Assembly: GCA_963841105.1 (NCBI GenBank)
Contig: CAWJCB010000028.1
Coordinates: 480,212 to 544,211, forward strand
Direction: 5' to 3'
DNA from: VAZQ01 sp963841105
Lineage (GTDB): Bacteria > Pseudomonadota > Alphaproteobacteria > Rhizobiales > Xanthobacteraceae
Length of the DNA: 64,000 bases
A model generated the notes under the pieces. The model was given only the letters and a program-made list of their open reading frames with translations, did no database searches and was not told where the DNA came from. Both the position numbers and the translations under genes were made by a program. Shown in pieces: positions 37,250-46,245 of the stretch. Position 1 is the stretch's first letter. Each line of letters begins with the position of its first letter.

Positions 37250-37801
37250 GCTGCCCAGGCCTTTGGGGAGAGGCGACGTCCGCCGCGCTCGATCGCATCG
37301 GACGGTCTCGTAGCTCATCTCGATACCGCGTTCTAGCAAATCTTCGACATTACGAAGGCTCAGGCAAGCACCATTGAAATTTCTTCGAGATGGGGCTGCA
37401 GCCGCGCAAAATCGTCGGCATCAAGCCGCCTCAAAAGGCGATTTTCCCCTATAGGATTAGATTTTTGCACATGAGCCGCTCCGTCGCCCCTTCGGTGGGG
37501 CAGAGACCACGGCATTTGCCGTGGGGCGCGCCGAATATCTGCTTGGTCAACAGGTCCATTTTGCTCCTGCAGTAGATCAATCCCAACCTCTTCGGCCTAC
37601 TGATCTTATGAGCGCCGCCGCAAGTCGATGATTTCGTGCGCGTCCGCACTCGACGTTGGCTGGTGGAGGGTGAATTCGCTCATTGAAACAGCCTGCCTGA
37701 TTTGTGCCGGCACGGGCGGCCGAACCACCAGAATGCATTTTGGACATGTATCTCGCAGGCGGGCGTGGTCAAGAACAACCGTGATAGCGAAATCGCTGCA
37801 C
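37250..37801. other. Intergenic region with two hairpins
   Basis: No supported gene. Two adjacent hairpins occur: CCCCTTCGGTGGGG (37486-37499) and the perfect palindrome 37507-37524 (CCACGGCA, loop TT, TGCCGTGG). They could belong to a small RNA or a terminator, but no T-run follows. Confidence 0.35.
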
Positions 37802-38191
37802 TTACCGACGCGATTGCGCGGATTCAATATTGGCCGCCGGGCCACCTCGAAACGCGCGGGCGCTTGTTGGGGTCGCTGTGGGTTTCCAGGGAGCAATGGT
37901 CTCGACTATGATCTTGATTCCGGCCAATGCACTTTCGATTTCACCCTGCACGCGCCCAACCTCGGACTTAAGGAATGCTTGCAGTTGCTGGAGTTCGGAC
38001 GATAGCCCTTCGAGTCCGTTGATCGAATTTGAAGTTAAACGCGCAACGGAGGACATAATTCGTTCGGCATCGGCCTCAATCTGAGTGGGGGACCTCGGAA
38101 TCTTTTGCTCTGCCGATCTGCTGATCTCCGCCTCCCCAGCAGAAGAAGGCGATTTTTCAGAAGCTGCCGAAGATGGTGTCGGAGCGTTCAT
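37802..38191 (-). CDS. Hypothetical coiled-coil protein
   Basis: A 129-residue soluble protein. A Ser/Ala-rich N-terminus (1-40) is followed by a helical segment, IEADAERIMSSVARLTSNSI and then LSSELQQLQAFLKSEVGRVQ, with heptad-like spacing, resembling phasin-like or cell-envelope helper proteins of rhizobia. GGAG sits about 8 nt before the ATG. No family named with confidence. Confidence 0.55.
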   Translation of the reverse strand: MNAPTPSSAASEKSPSSAGEAEISRSAEQKIPRSPTQIEADAERIMSSVARLTSNSINGLEGLSSELQQLQAFLKSEVGRVQGEIESALAGIKIIVETIAPWKPTATPTSARAFRGGPAANIESAQSRR

Positions 38192-38364
38192 CGGGTTCTC
38201 CGTAACTGGATTTGGTTTTGTCTCGTCCTTAACCTCGAACGTAATTCCAGTTGGGTTAACAAATGCTTAGGAATCGTCTTTCGGGTGCGGCGCGATCTCG
38301 CCGCCCTCTCGCGCTAAACGAAGCTAATGCCAGGAAATGCGGCCCTCCACGGCTGGTTCGAGCG

Positions 38365-38472
38365 AGCCTTTGCCGAAGCTGGGGGCTGATGAGCTACGGA
38401 TCGGACCTTGCGGACATGTCTCGTCAAGTCGGCGTCTATACCGGCAGCATCCTCAAGGGCGCCAAAATGCGG
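38365..38472 (+). pseudogene. Fragment of an ABC_sub_bind gene
   Basis: On the plus strand GGLMSYGSDLADMSRQVGVY, then GSILKGAK, is the C-terminal third of a PF04392 protein; one base is missing just upstream (GCCGAAGCTGGG-GGCTG). It is the only member of the family in the window on the plus strand. Neither start nor end of the parent gene remains. Confidence 0.8.
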
Positions 38473-38520
38473 TGCGTCGCTTCTCGGACTTGGCGCTAGG
38501 GAGTGCTGCACCGGCCGGCG

Positions 38521-38940
38521 TTACCAAGGCAGCGGCCGGGTGATGGACAACCCGAGAAAAGGCTTCCTCAAATTCTTGAGAGTCCGCTTTGCTGGCTCGG
38601 ATTTCGGCAATCCTGAGTAATCTGCACACTCATCGTCCGTCATGCAATCACTTCGCTTGAAGCGCTCGATCACCTGTACACTTTTCTCTGTTTGAACAGC
38701 AAGATAACTGTCGCCAAGGCGAAGTTGGTCCGTCCGATTTATAGACCCGCTCATGGATGGCGCATCGCGCAAGCTCTTCATGTGGTTGGTCGCAGTACTC
38801 TCGCCGAGATCGCCAATTGCTGTGGCACTTGGCGATAACAGTAGCTCACCTGAGTGGACGCTGGCGCACTCCGCCGAGACCATGAACGTGGTGACCACGG
38901 CGAGCATCAGTTTGTGAACAAATCTCTGTTCCGCCGCCAT
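38521..38940 (-). CDS. Hypothetical secreted protein
   Basis: From ATG 38940 the product is 139 residues: MAAEQRFVHKLMLAVVTTFM forms a signal peptide (cleavage near SAECA or VHSG), then a polar mature part ending with SDCMTDDECADYSGLPKS, where two Cys may form a disulfide. The frame is open to 39036 but without a signal at that start. No clear ribosome-binding site; family unknown. Confidence 0.42.
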   Translation of the reverse strand: MAAEQRFVHKLMLAVVTTFMVSAECASVHSGELLLSPSATAIGDLGESTATNHMKSLRDAPSMSGSINRTDQLRLGDSYLAVQTEKSVQVIERFKRSDCMTDDECADYSGLPKSEPAKRTLKNLRKPFLGLSITRPLPW

Positions 38941-39051
38941 GGAGGTATGGTGCTTTTCGTGCGCCCTTTTAGGAAGAGCTTCAATCACGCGCGCCCAGAA
39001 AAATCGGGGTGGCACACGGCCGCCCCATTTGTCCATCGATGATGGATTGTT

Positions 39052-40383
39052 TTAGTTCAGCACCGCTGTTTTCGGGTCAGGCGGGTAGGCCGAGTTTTTC
39101 TGCACCCCTCGCATGAGATCGAGTGCGGAATGGAGGGCCTTATCGTCCTTTGAATCCGGAGGAATATAGGACTGCGAGCCAGTTTGCTCATCCGCTTCTG
39201 CCTTGAGATGGCCGCGCAGCGATGCCTCGCCACGGGTGTCGGTGCCCGCTTTGAGCTCCTCCGGCACCTCCTGCAACACTTCAATATCGGGCGAGATGCC
39301 TTTGGCCTGGATCGAACGGCCGGACGGGGTGAAGTAGCGTGCGGTGGTCAGTAGCAATGCCCCATTCCCGGAACCAAGCGGGATGATGGTCTGCACCGAT
39401 CCCTTGCCGAACGAGCGAGTTCCGATGACCGTCGCGCGCCGGTGATCCTGCAGAGCGCCGGCGACGATCTCGGAGGCCGAAGCCGAGCCGCCGTTGATAA
39501 GAACAATAAGAGGCTTGCTCTCGGTGAGATCGCCCGCGCGCGCATTGAACCGCTGAGTTTCCTCCGCATTGCGGCCGCGGGTGGAGACAATCTCGCCTCT
39601 CTCGAGGAACGCATCGGAGACCGAGATCGCCTGATCGAGCAGGCCGCCGGGATTATTGCGCAGATCGACGACAAAGCCCTTGAGTTTGCCGCCAGATTGG
39701 GTCGAGAGGTCAGTGATCGCCTTTTTCAGGCCATCCGTGGTCTGCTCGTTGAACTGAGTGATGCGAATGAAGCCGACATCTTCACCTTCCAGCAGCGAAC
39801 GCACCGAGCGCACGCGGATGATTTCGCGCGTGATCGATACCTCGACTGGCTTGTCCTGGCCCTTGCGCATGATCTTGAGCTTGATCTTGGTATTCACGGG
39901 CCCGCGCATCTTATCAACAGCCTGATTGAGCGTGAGTCCCTGCACCGGCTCTTCATCGAGATGCGTGATGATGTCATTCGCCATGATGCCGGCTTTCGCC
40001 GCCGGCGTTTCGTCGATAGGTGCCACGACCTTGATCAGGCCTTCCTCCATCGTCACTTCGATTCCGAGGCCTCCGAACTCGCCGCGAGTCTGCACTTGCA
40101 TGTCGCGGAAGCTTTTGGAATCCATGTAACTCGAATGCGGATCGAGCGCGGCAAGCATGCCATTAATCGCATACTCGATGAGCTTTCCGTCGTCGGGTTT
40201 CTCGACATAATCGGCACGCACCCGTTCGAACAAGTCGCCGAACAGGCTGAGCTGGCGATAGATGTCGGCAGCCGCGGCTTGCGCGCGTGTACCCTCCAAC
40301 AAGAAGCGGGGCTGAGTTGTAGCCAACGTCACGGCTACGCCTGCCGCCGCGCCGAGGAGAATCAAGGAAGTTTTGCGCATCAT
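39052..40383 (-). CDS. ctpA: Carboxy-terminal processing protease (S41)
   Basis: A 443-residue periplasmic protease. Signal/anchor MMRKTSLILLGAAAGVAV; PDZ domain at about 90-175 (RGEFGGLGIEV ... AGIMANDIITHLDEEPV); S41 catalytic core with Ser in NGGSASASEIVAGAL and Lys in RSFGKGSVQT. CtpA trims C-termini of envelope proteins and controls cell-wall hydrolases. AGAAGG lies 7 nt before ATG 40383; the frame is open to 40473 but the extension is basic and precedes the signal. Normally a core gene (next to an M23 peptidase), here flanked by small unknown genes. Confidence 0.93.
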   Translation of the reverse strand: MMRKTSLILLGAAAGVAVTLATTQPRFLLEGTRAQAAAADIYRQLSLFGDLFERVRADYVEKPDDGKLIEYAINGMLAALDPHSSYMDSKSFRDMQVQTRGEFGGLGIEVTMEEGLIKVVAPIDETPAAKAGIMANDIITHLDEEPVQGLTLNQAVDKMRGPVNTKIKLKIMRKGQDKPVEVSITREIIRVRSVRSLLEGEDVGFIRITQFNEQTTDGLKKAITDLSTQSGGKLKGFVVDLRNNPGGLLDQAISVSDAFLERGEIVSTRGRNAEETQRFNARAGDLTESKPLIVLINGGSASASEIVAGALQDHRRATVIGTRSFGKGSVQTIIPLGSGNGALLLTTARYFTPSGRSIQAKGISPDIEVLQEVPEELKAGTDTRGEASLRGHLKAEADEQTGSQSYIPPDSKDDKALHSALDLMRGVQKNSAYPPDPKTAVLN

Positions 40384-40826
40384 CCGCGAACCTTCTGGCC
40401 TGCGTTTGCGGCCCACCAGGGGCCTGAATCGACGGGTTCCCTTCCTTGCTGCTGGGATTCCCCATAACCGCAACGGGTTCGCCCGATATCCGTTTCATCA
40501 TACCGAGATAACCGCGCCAGCATTAAGGATCAAGACTTGGCCGTAATTACGGAAAGGATCAGCTGTAGGACCACTGACGGGTATCAGTTCATCACACAGA
40601 CGCCAATAATCCAAACCTTCCTTTTTGCCGCTGTTGGTCCGCCGAAATCTGGCAGCCGGGGCTGCGCTACCTCCGTCATTGGCGCAGTTTAGAGTACCAT
40701 AATAACTTAGCGCGGCGATAGCGGACCCCAGACTTCGCCGACCTTCTTAGCCCCCGCTCGGCGTACCCCCGCGCTGCTTTATCTTGGACGCCAGCGAGAC
40801 TGGCGTTCCAACCAGTGGATGGCGTC
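40384..40826. other. Intergenic region
   Basis: No gene seen. Holds the ctpA promoter at its left end; the rest is featureless by eye. Confidence 0.4.
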
Positions 40827-40919
40827 ATGGTTACCACTTGGCTCGAGTACGATGGCGTGGCGCTCGCAGTGCTGGCGATCGGTCTTGGAATTGTTGCGGC
40901 GCTCGCGTTCATCATTTGA
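40827..40919 (+). CDS. 30-residue single-pass membrane microprotein, paralogue of 16578
   Basis: ATG 40827 to TGA 40917 encodes MVTTWLEYDGVALAVLAIG followed by a Gly/Val/Ala/Leu helix ending FII. It shares W-L-(D/E)-Y-D-x-(I/V)-A-L-A-V-L-x-I-G-x-G-I-V with the 33-residue protein at 16578. Only the flank immediately before the ATG is similar; downstream sequences differ, so purifying selection on the peptide is likely. No strong ribosome-binding site. Confidence 0.6.
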   Translation: MVTTWLEYDGVALAVLAIGLGIVAALAFII

Positions 40920-41035
40920 AATGCGTTCGCCGTTCACGAGCCCTCAATACAATGATCCCAAGACTGACCCGGGTTTCGCAGGGGCTGAGATTGGGTGGGG
41001 CCCATTTCGACGCCACATCAATAAGCCTGAAGAAA

Positions 41036-41055
41036 AGCCCCGCAGAGGCGGGGCT
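41036..41055 (-). terminator. Rho-independent terminator of the small gene at 41105
   Basis: An 8-bp GC stem (AGCCCCGC/GCGGGGCT) with a 4-nt loop; read on the minus strand it is followed by TTTTC. It lies 49 nt beyond the stop of the 41105-41245 gene. Confidence 0.75.
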
Positions 41056-41104
41056 AAGTTTCATGAGGAAACCACAACGACCTAAATTTCCACCTACGGG
41101 ACGG

Positions 41105-41245
41105 CTAAAGCAAAACGATAATCTTACGCCATCCTAGATGAGAAACCACAAGGCAGCCCGCCAGCACAATCAGCACTGCTGTCAGCAATACCGCCTGCCG
41201 TGTCCCATTACTTTCTCGGTCATCGCGACTGTCATGTGTTGTCAT
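41105..41245 (-). CDS. 46-residue small membrane protein
   Basis: ATG 41245 begins MTTHDSRDDRESNGTRQ, a charged 17-residue head, followed by a hydrophobic helix (AVLLTAVLIVLAGCLVV) and a basic tail (GWRKII). GGAGG stands 8 nt before the ATG and a terminator hairpin follows the stop, so the gene has complete expression signals. Topology is probably N-in or N-out single pass; function unknown. The frame extends upstream to 41293 without signals. Confidence 0.66.
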   Translation of the reverse strand: MTTHDSRDDRESNGTRQAVLLTAVLIVLAGCLVVSHLGWRKIIVLL

Positions 41246-41502
41246 CGGACACCTCCAGTGAGGGTCGTTTTCATCCCTCAAACTGCTCGACAACCATCGT
41301 CAGAAAGCCGCCCTGAACGACCGGCGCTCTGGCCATGCGTTAACAAGGGAGCCAATTATCATGACAACCCCAAAGGCTCTTTGATTTACCGCAAACGCGC
41401 TCGTCTGCAGGGGACGCAATTTCTCGATGGACCCGCAGCTTCTTTGTTGAAATCTCATTAGGAATTGCCGCCTAGGTCAGCGTTTCCTTGTTTCGAATCA
41501 TA

Positions 41503-42095
41503 TCACGCAGCCTCGGCGAGCTTGTATGACCATGTGTGAATGACCGGATAGCGATTAACGTCCTCGATACCGGCCATGACGCGCTCCTTGAGCTCCTGCT
41601 TTGAAGCCACCCTGATGTGGCGCAGCACGGAACGGGCGAACTTGGAGAAGAAGCCTTCGATGAGGTTGAGCCAGGAGCCATGCTTGGGTGTGAAGGTGAA
41701 CTCGAAGCGGCCGGCTGGTCGAGTGGCGAGCCAAGTTTTGGTTTCTCTGGAGATATGCGCAGAGTGATTGTCGAGAACCAACTTGATCGTCGTGTGGGCC
41801 GGATATGCGGCATCAAGAAGTTTGAGGAATTCGATGAACTCTCGGCTGCGGTGGCGGTCTCTGACGAGGGCATGGACTTTCCCAGTGAGCAGATCAATCC
41901 CGGCCAACAGGCTCAGCGTACCATGCCGTTTGTACTCATGATCACGCGCGAAGGTCGCGTGGACGCGGGGCACGGGCGGCAAATCGGGCGCGGTGGTTGC
42001 AATGGCCTGGATTCCCGGTTTTTCATCGTAGGAGACAATCGTCACCGGCTTGGCCAATTTCTTAGACTTGGCGGCCTTTTTCAGGAGCTGCACTG
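41503..42095 (-). pseudogene. IS630-family transposase, 3' part
   Basis: Encodes the DDE half of an IS630 transposase: VTIVSYDEKPGIQAIATTAP, LLTGKVHALVRDRHRS, KLVLDNHSAHISRETKTWL and FTPKHGSWLNLIEGFFSK, giving the D-D-E residues in YDEKPG, VLDNHSAH and NLIEGFF. The N-terminal helix-turn-helix half is missing. Upstream it is fused in frame, by chance, to antisense sequence of a Toprim fragment and then to a group II intron RT. Confidence 0.88.
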
Positions 42096-42100
42096 GAGCG

Positions 42101-42252
42101 GCAATCAAGCTGTCCGCTGATAAAGACGTGACGATGGGACTCGCCGTCGGCGAAGGGCTCGAGACCGTGCTCAGTGCCATGCAGTTGGGTTTCAGTCCTG
42201 TCTGGGCGCTCGGCGATGCCGGCATGACGGGGCTCAGCGCCGAAGAGGAACT
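42101..42252 (+). pseudogene. Toprim-domain primase fragment
   Basis: Plus-strand frame from GCA 42101 to TAG 42250 reads AIKLSADKDVTMGLAVGEG, then LETVLSAMQLGFSPVWALGD, matching the Toprim domain of phage/plasmid primase-like proteins (the Glu of GEGLET is the metal-site acid). It lies inverted between two unrelated transposon pieces. Confidence 0.75.
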
Positions 42253-42804
42253 CGTTGCCGCGCTTTCGTAGATCGCATTCAGCAGCGAGGCCACCGCCCG
42301 TTGGACAATCTTGTCCTCCAGAGCCGCGACCGCGAGTGGGCGCTGTCGGCCATCCGCTTTGGGAATGTAAACGCGCCGAGACGGCAGTGCCCGATATGCT
42401 CCTCGCTGAACTCGCTCGTGCAGATCCTCGATATTACGTTCGAGGTCGGCCTCGTAGTCCTTCCACGTCAGCCGATCCACGCCGGGGGCAGCGTTCTGCG
42501 CAAGCTCGTAGAACGCCTCCTCCAGCAACTCGGTATTGATGTGGTGGAAGAGCGCGGTGAACTTCTCCTTCTTCCTTTCTCTCGCGACTTTCCGTATGCG
42601 TTCCAGCGCCTGTGACACGCTTGTCCAGCTCTGCGTCAGGCACGTGCTTTGCTGGTCCGCATTCCCCTTGGTCCCCGCCCTTTGCTCCACCGACTCCGCT
42701 GCTTTCGGCTGCGCTGCAGTTGAGTTGGCAGCGAGCTGTTCCGCTTTGTTCGCCGGCTTCACAGCTACTATGGCGGGGTCCGACTTCTCGTGCCCGTGCA
42801 TCAT
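42253..42804 (-). pseudogene. Group II intron reverse transcriptase/maturase, N-terminal fragment
   Basis: From ATG 42804 about 184 residues match the start of LtrA-type proteins: FTALFHHINTELLEEAFYEL (RT0), AAPGVDRLTWKDYEADL (RT1), PSRRVYIPKADGRQRPLAVA (RT1/2) and LEDKIVQRAVASLLNAIYE (RT2). The similarity stops exactly after YE, where RT3-RT7, the catalytic YADD and the X domain should follow. One continuous frame (433 codons) then runs through antisense Toprim and IS630 sequence. Confidence 0.88.
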
Positions 42805-43164
42805 CGGCTACGGCTCCTCACCTTCCCGGTGCGGACCGTCCCTCTCACTCGACGCTGACGGCCGGGCACGAGACCTCCCAGCTTCCGATGCGATCCTTTT
42901 GCAAGTGATGTGGCCTTCGACCCCGGCAGGGCGACAGCACCTCGCATAGCGGTGCCGCACATATTGCCTTCGAGCGAATAAAAACTCTCGGCCCCTGCGA
43001 TATCTGATCTTTCGTGGCTCAATCCCACACCCCACGCAATCGCTGTGTACGCTTCGCAACCACTGTCGCCAGTGGCCACGCAACACGCGCTACCAAGCGG
43101 GCGCTACCCCTTACTTGGGCCGGACTTGCACCGGCTGGATCGCACCAGCTTGCGGCTGGCGCAC
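42805..43164 (-). ncRNA. Probable 5' RNA part of a truncated group II intron
   Basis: No protein gene. Immediately upstream of the RT fragment the minus strand is GC-rich and self-complementary in style (GGTGAGGAGCCGTAGCCGATG before the RT start), as in the domain IV region of bacterial group II introns. Domain V would lie 3' of the RT and is lost. I could not fold it, so limits are approximate. Confidence 0.35.
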
Positions 43165-44151
43165 TTATTCGATCATCTCGTCGGCAGTGGCCAGCAGCGA
43201 CGCCGGGAGGGTGAGGCCAAGCATTCTGGCGGTCTCAGCATTGATGACGAGCTCGAATTTGGTCGGCCGCGCGACTGGTAGGTCCGCTGGCTTTGCGCCC
43301 TTGAGGATGCGGGCGGTGTAGACGCCTGCGTGGAGATAAGCATCGCTCAGGCTCGTTCCGTAGCTCATCAGTCCGCCGGCTTCCACGAAAGGGCGTACTG
43401 GATAAATAACGGCGATACGATGGAGCATCGCCAGCAGCGCTAACTGGACGCGCCGCGTGGTGTAGAAGGCGTCCACGCCGACGAAAATCGCGTCGGGTCG
43501 CTCCTGCACAAGCGTCGCGAAGGCTGCATTGATCTCGCGGCTGCTGCTGGCATTGAGACGCTTGATCTCAATCCCCATGACAGGGGCCGCCGCCTCCATG
43601 TCCTTCAACGTGGCTTCGGTATTCGTCGCCTCGGCCGGATTGACCAACAAGGCAACGCGACTGACTGCCGGCAACAGCTCCCGCAGCAGCGTCAACCGCT
43701 TCGCTGCCAACTCAGTCACCAAGAAACTGATACCTGTCACATTGCCGCCCGGCCGGGCGAGACTGGCGACGAGACCGAGCCTCACAGGATCATCGCCGAT
43801 GGTGAAGACTATCGGGATGGTTGCCGTGGCGCCCTTGGCCGCGAACGCCGGAAAGGGACCTCCGAGGGCGGCTATTGCGTCGACGCGTCGGCGGACCAGC
43901 TCGGCCGCCAGCGCCGGCAATCGATCCATTTGATTCTCGGCCCAGCGGTATTCGAGCGTCACGTTCTCGCCCTCGACATAGCCTGCGTCCTTCAGGCCCT
44001 GGCGGAAAGCTCTCAGAGGCTCGCGGAACGCATCAGGCGATTGGCTGTGAAGGACACCGATGACCGGCATCGCCGGCTGCTGCGCACGCGCCGCGAGCGG
44101 CCATACAGCCGCCGCGCTGCCGAACAGCGAGACGAATTCGCGGCGTTTCAC
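43165..44151 (-). CDS. ABC_sub_bind periplasmic binding protein 5
   Basis: A 328-residue PF04392 protein starting at GTG 44151 (MKRREFVSLFGSAAAVW, cleavage near LAARAQQ), chosen because GGAGGG lies about 10 nt upstream; the frame is open to 44178. Cleft loop ARPGGNVTGISFL, GGLMSYGTSLSDAYLHAGVY, and the C-terminus LLATADEMIE. Intact. It is most like binding protein 2 (GQ..PAMPVIG start). Confidence 0.87.
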   Translation of the reverse strand: MKRREFVSLFGSAAAVWPLAARAQQPAMPVIGVLHSQSPDAFREPLRAFRQGLKDAGYVEGENVTLEYRWAENQMDRLPALAAELVRRRVDAIAALGGPFPAFAAKGATATIPIVFTIGDDPVRLGLVASLARPGGNVTGISFLVTELAAKRLTLLRELLPAVSRVALLVNPAEATNTEATLKDMEAAAPVMGIEIKRLNASSSREINAAFATLVQERPDAIFVGVDAFYTTRRVQLALLAMLHRIAVIYPVRPFVEAGGLMSYGTSLSDAYLHAGVYTARILKGAKPADLPVARPTKFELVINAETARMLGLTLPASLLATADEMIE

Positions 44152-44279
44152 TGCGCATGCCCTCCAGTGCTTTTTCACTGAAGGATAGCACCGGCAAAAG
44201 ACTGTTGCGATGCGGGATTTCTCGCCCGGCGGTGACTGCTTGGGGTCAACAAACGGCGGTTACCGGCCAACTCGCACTG

Positions 44280-44341
44280 GGTCTGCTTTACCTCAGTCAC
44301 CCGACGTTAGCGGCGCGCGTTAGCACTTCGCGTTCGTGCCA
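44280..44341. repeat. 62-bp dispersed repeat upstream of binding protein 5
   Basis: Near-identical to 29584-29646; differs by a few bases around GACGTTAGCGGCGCG. It runs directly into GTTCCGGACTCATGCAGTGCA, a member of the conserved 3' flank of the next binding-protein gene. Confidence 0.85.
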
Positions 44342-44377
44342 GTTCCGGACTCATGCAGTGCAATAAACATCGCCTGA

Positions 44378-45357
44378 TCATTCAAGCAGCGCGTCGGCAC
44401 GAAGCAAAAAGGGTTCCGGAATCGCGAGGCCCATGGCCTTCGCAGTTCTGAGATTGACGGCCAACTCGAACTTCGTGGGTTGCTCTATGGGTAGCTCATT
44501 CGGCTGCCGGCCCTGTAATATCCTTTGCACAAACTTTGCGCTGTGCCGAAAGATGGCGGGACCGTCCGCGCCATATGACATAAGCCCGCCGGCATCCACA
44601 AAGCCGCGCGTCGTCGAGGCGGCTGGCAAACGGTGCTCAAGTGCGAGGTCAGCCATACGCTTGGTGGATAAGCTACCTTGAATGACAGCGGCGTCCGCCC
44701 GCCCGTTCGCCATGGCCGCAAAGGCGGCGTCGAGCTCCTCATCTGGTCCGCGCACCATGATTGGCTGAATCTCAATACCTGTCGTACGGTGCGCCAGATC
44801 AACTTGTTCGAGCACCAATCTGGCGAATAGAGGATCGGCCGCGTTGGTGAGAACGGCTATCCGCCGCGCCGCTGAGAGCATGTCGCGAAACAGTTCAACG
44901 CATTTTCCAACCAAAGCAGCAGACATCAGAGCCACCCCGGTAATGTTGCCGCCCGGACGTGCCCAGCTGGCGACGATGCCTGTTTCAATGGGCTCGGCTG
45001 CGATTATCACAATGGGGATTTCACGGGTTGCCTGCTTCGCCGCCAGTGCGCTGGGACGTAGAGCGCCACGATCACATCAACCTTAAGCCGGACCAGCTCG
45101 GACGCAAGCTGAGGCAGTCGATCCAGCTTTCCTGCCGCAGAGCGAAACTCAAATGAAACATTTTGCCCCTCTAAATAACCAAGCTCGCGCAATCCTTCCC
45201 TGAGTTCCTTCTTGAACGACTCCGAATCTGCGAGGCCGATATAGAGCACGCCTATTCGAGCCACCTTAGATGGTTGTGCGCGTACCGTGAGCGGCCAAGC
45301 CACCGCGCTGCCGAAAAGGGTGATGAACTCGCGTCGTTTCAGCCGATCAACCTGCAT
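44378..45357 (-). pseudogene. ABC_sub_bind periplasmic binding protein 6 (frameshifted)
   Basis: ATG 45357 begins MQVDRLKRREFITLFGSA; the frame breaks at residue about 103 (VIVALYVP) because one base is missing around 45053-45055, within a GGG run on the plus strand; adding it restores VALYVPSALAAKQATREIPI and the rest to FLLRADALLE at 44378, about 327 residues. Cleft loop ARPGGNITGVALM is in the second part. It may be real decay or a homopolymer error. Confidence 0.84.
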
Positions 45358-45621
45358 GCAATTCCCCGCTTAGCTGGTCACGATTTGCAGGATACCGATT
45401 TCGCAGAGGTCAGTCAGCGGGTACGCTGGCCATTCCCACAACCGGATAGCCGGTTGCACTGCACATCCCAGCTGGGCATCGGGTCATGGGCTGAAGAATG
45501 CCCGACAAACAGAGTCCGCAGGGACCCTCAATTGCGGACGCAACCGCGAGGGCTCGGCACTTGCGTTGAGTGCCACGAGCAGACATAAACGGCATGACGC
45601 CAGCGACGGGCTTGATTTGAA

Positions 45622-46032
45622 CTATTGGCGCGGCGGCAGGCCTTCAAAGGCGGGCACGCCGTCCGCAATGAGATGGAAAGGCTGACCTTCTGCCGTGAAG
45701 ATCGCCTTTTGCGCGCCGCCATATACTGAAGGGTCGTCCAGCGTTCCGATCTTCAGAACCACCGGTCGCAGGCCAGGCCGCCGCGAGATCGTGTGTGTAC
45801 CGCAAACCGCGCAGAACTCTCGCGTTACGGCGTCAGCCTTATCGGGCCGCCTATAGGTCTTTGGCGCGCCTTTCGTGTACGCGAATCCCTCTGCTGGCAC
45901 GAGCATGAACAAATTAGGTGCGCCGCCCGAGAAATACTGACACGCGCGGCAGTGGCATTGCGCTCTTAAAACTGGCTCACCCTCCGGAACATACCGCACA
46001 GCACCGCAATAGCACCCACCTTCGAGCCGCAT
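45622..46032 (-). CDS. GFA/CENP-V-fold zinc protein
   Basis: A 136-residue member of the glutathione-dependent formaldehyde-activating family. Zinc ligands are GGCYCGAVRY, QCHCRACQYF and FCAVCGTH. The family name comes from Gfa, but most members have unknown substrates; S-hydroxymethylglutathione formation is only a possibility. Stands alone between two binding-protein genes. Intact. Confidence 0.88.
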   Translation of the reverse strand: MRLEGGCYCGAVRYVPEGEPVLRAQCHCRACQYFSGGAPNLFMLVPAEGFAYTKGAPKTYRRPDKADAVTREFCAVCGTHTISRRPGLRPVVLKIGTLDDPSVYGGAQKAIFTAEGQPFHLIADGVPAFEGLPPRQ

Positions 46033-46245
46033 GGTACCTCTCCTACGTCGCAGACGAACATGTCGGCATTATTGATTTTGCATACCAAATCGCGAATGAC
46101 CCCTCAACGTCCGCTTGGGGTCAACTGCGGACTCATGCACTGCACTAAAACGCGAATATTATTCGATGACTTTGTCGGCGCGCAGCACGAGGCCAGCAGG
46201 CACATCATGCCCAATCGCGTTGGCACTCTTTAAATTTATTACTAG

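Noticed and set aside
42120..42271. Toprim fragment as a functional small gene
   Set aside because: It lacks a start, covers only part of the fold, and is bounded by transposon pieces; treated as a remnant.
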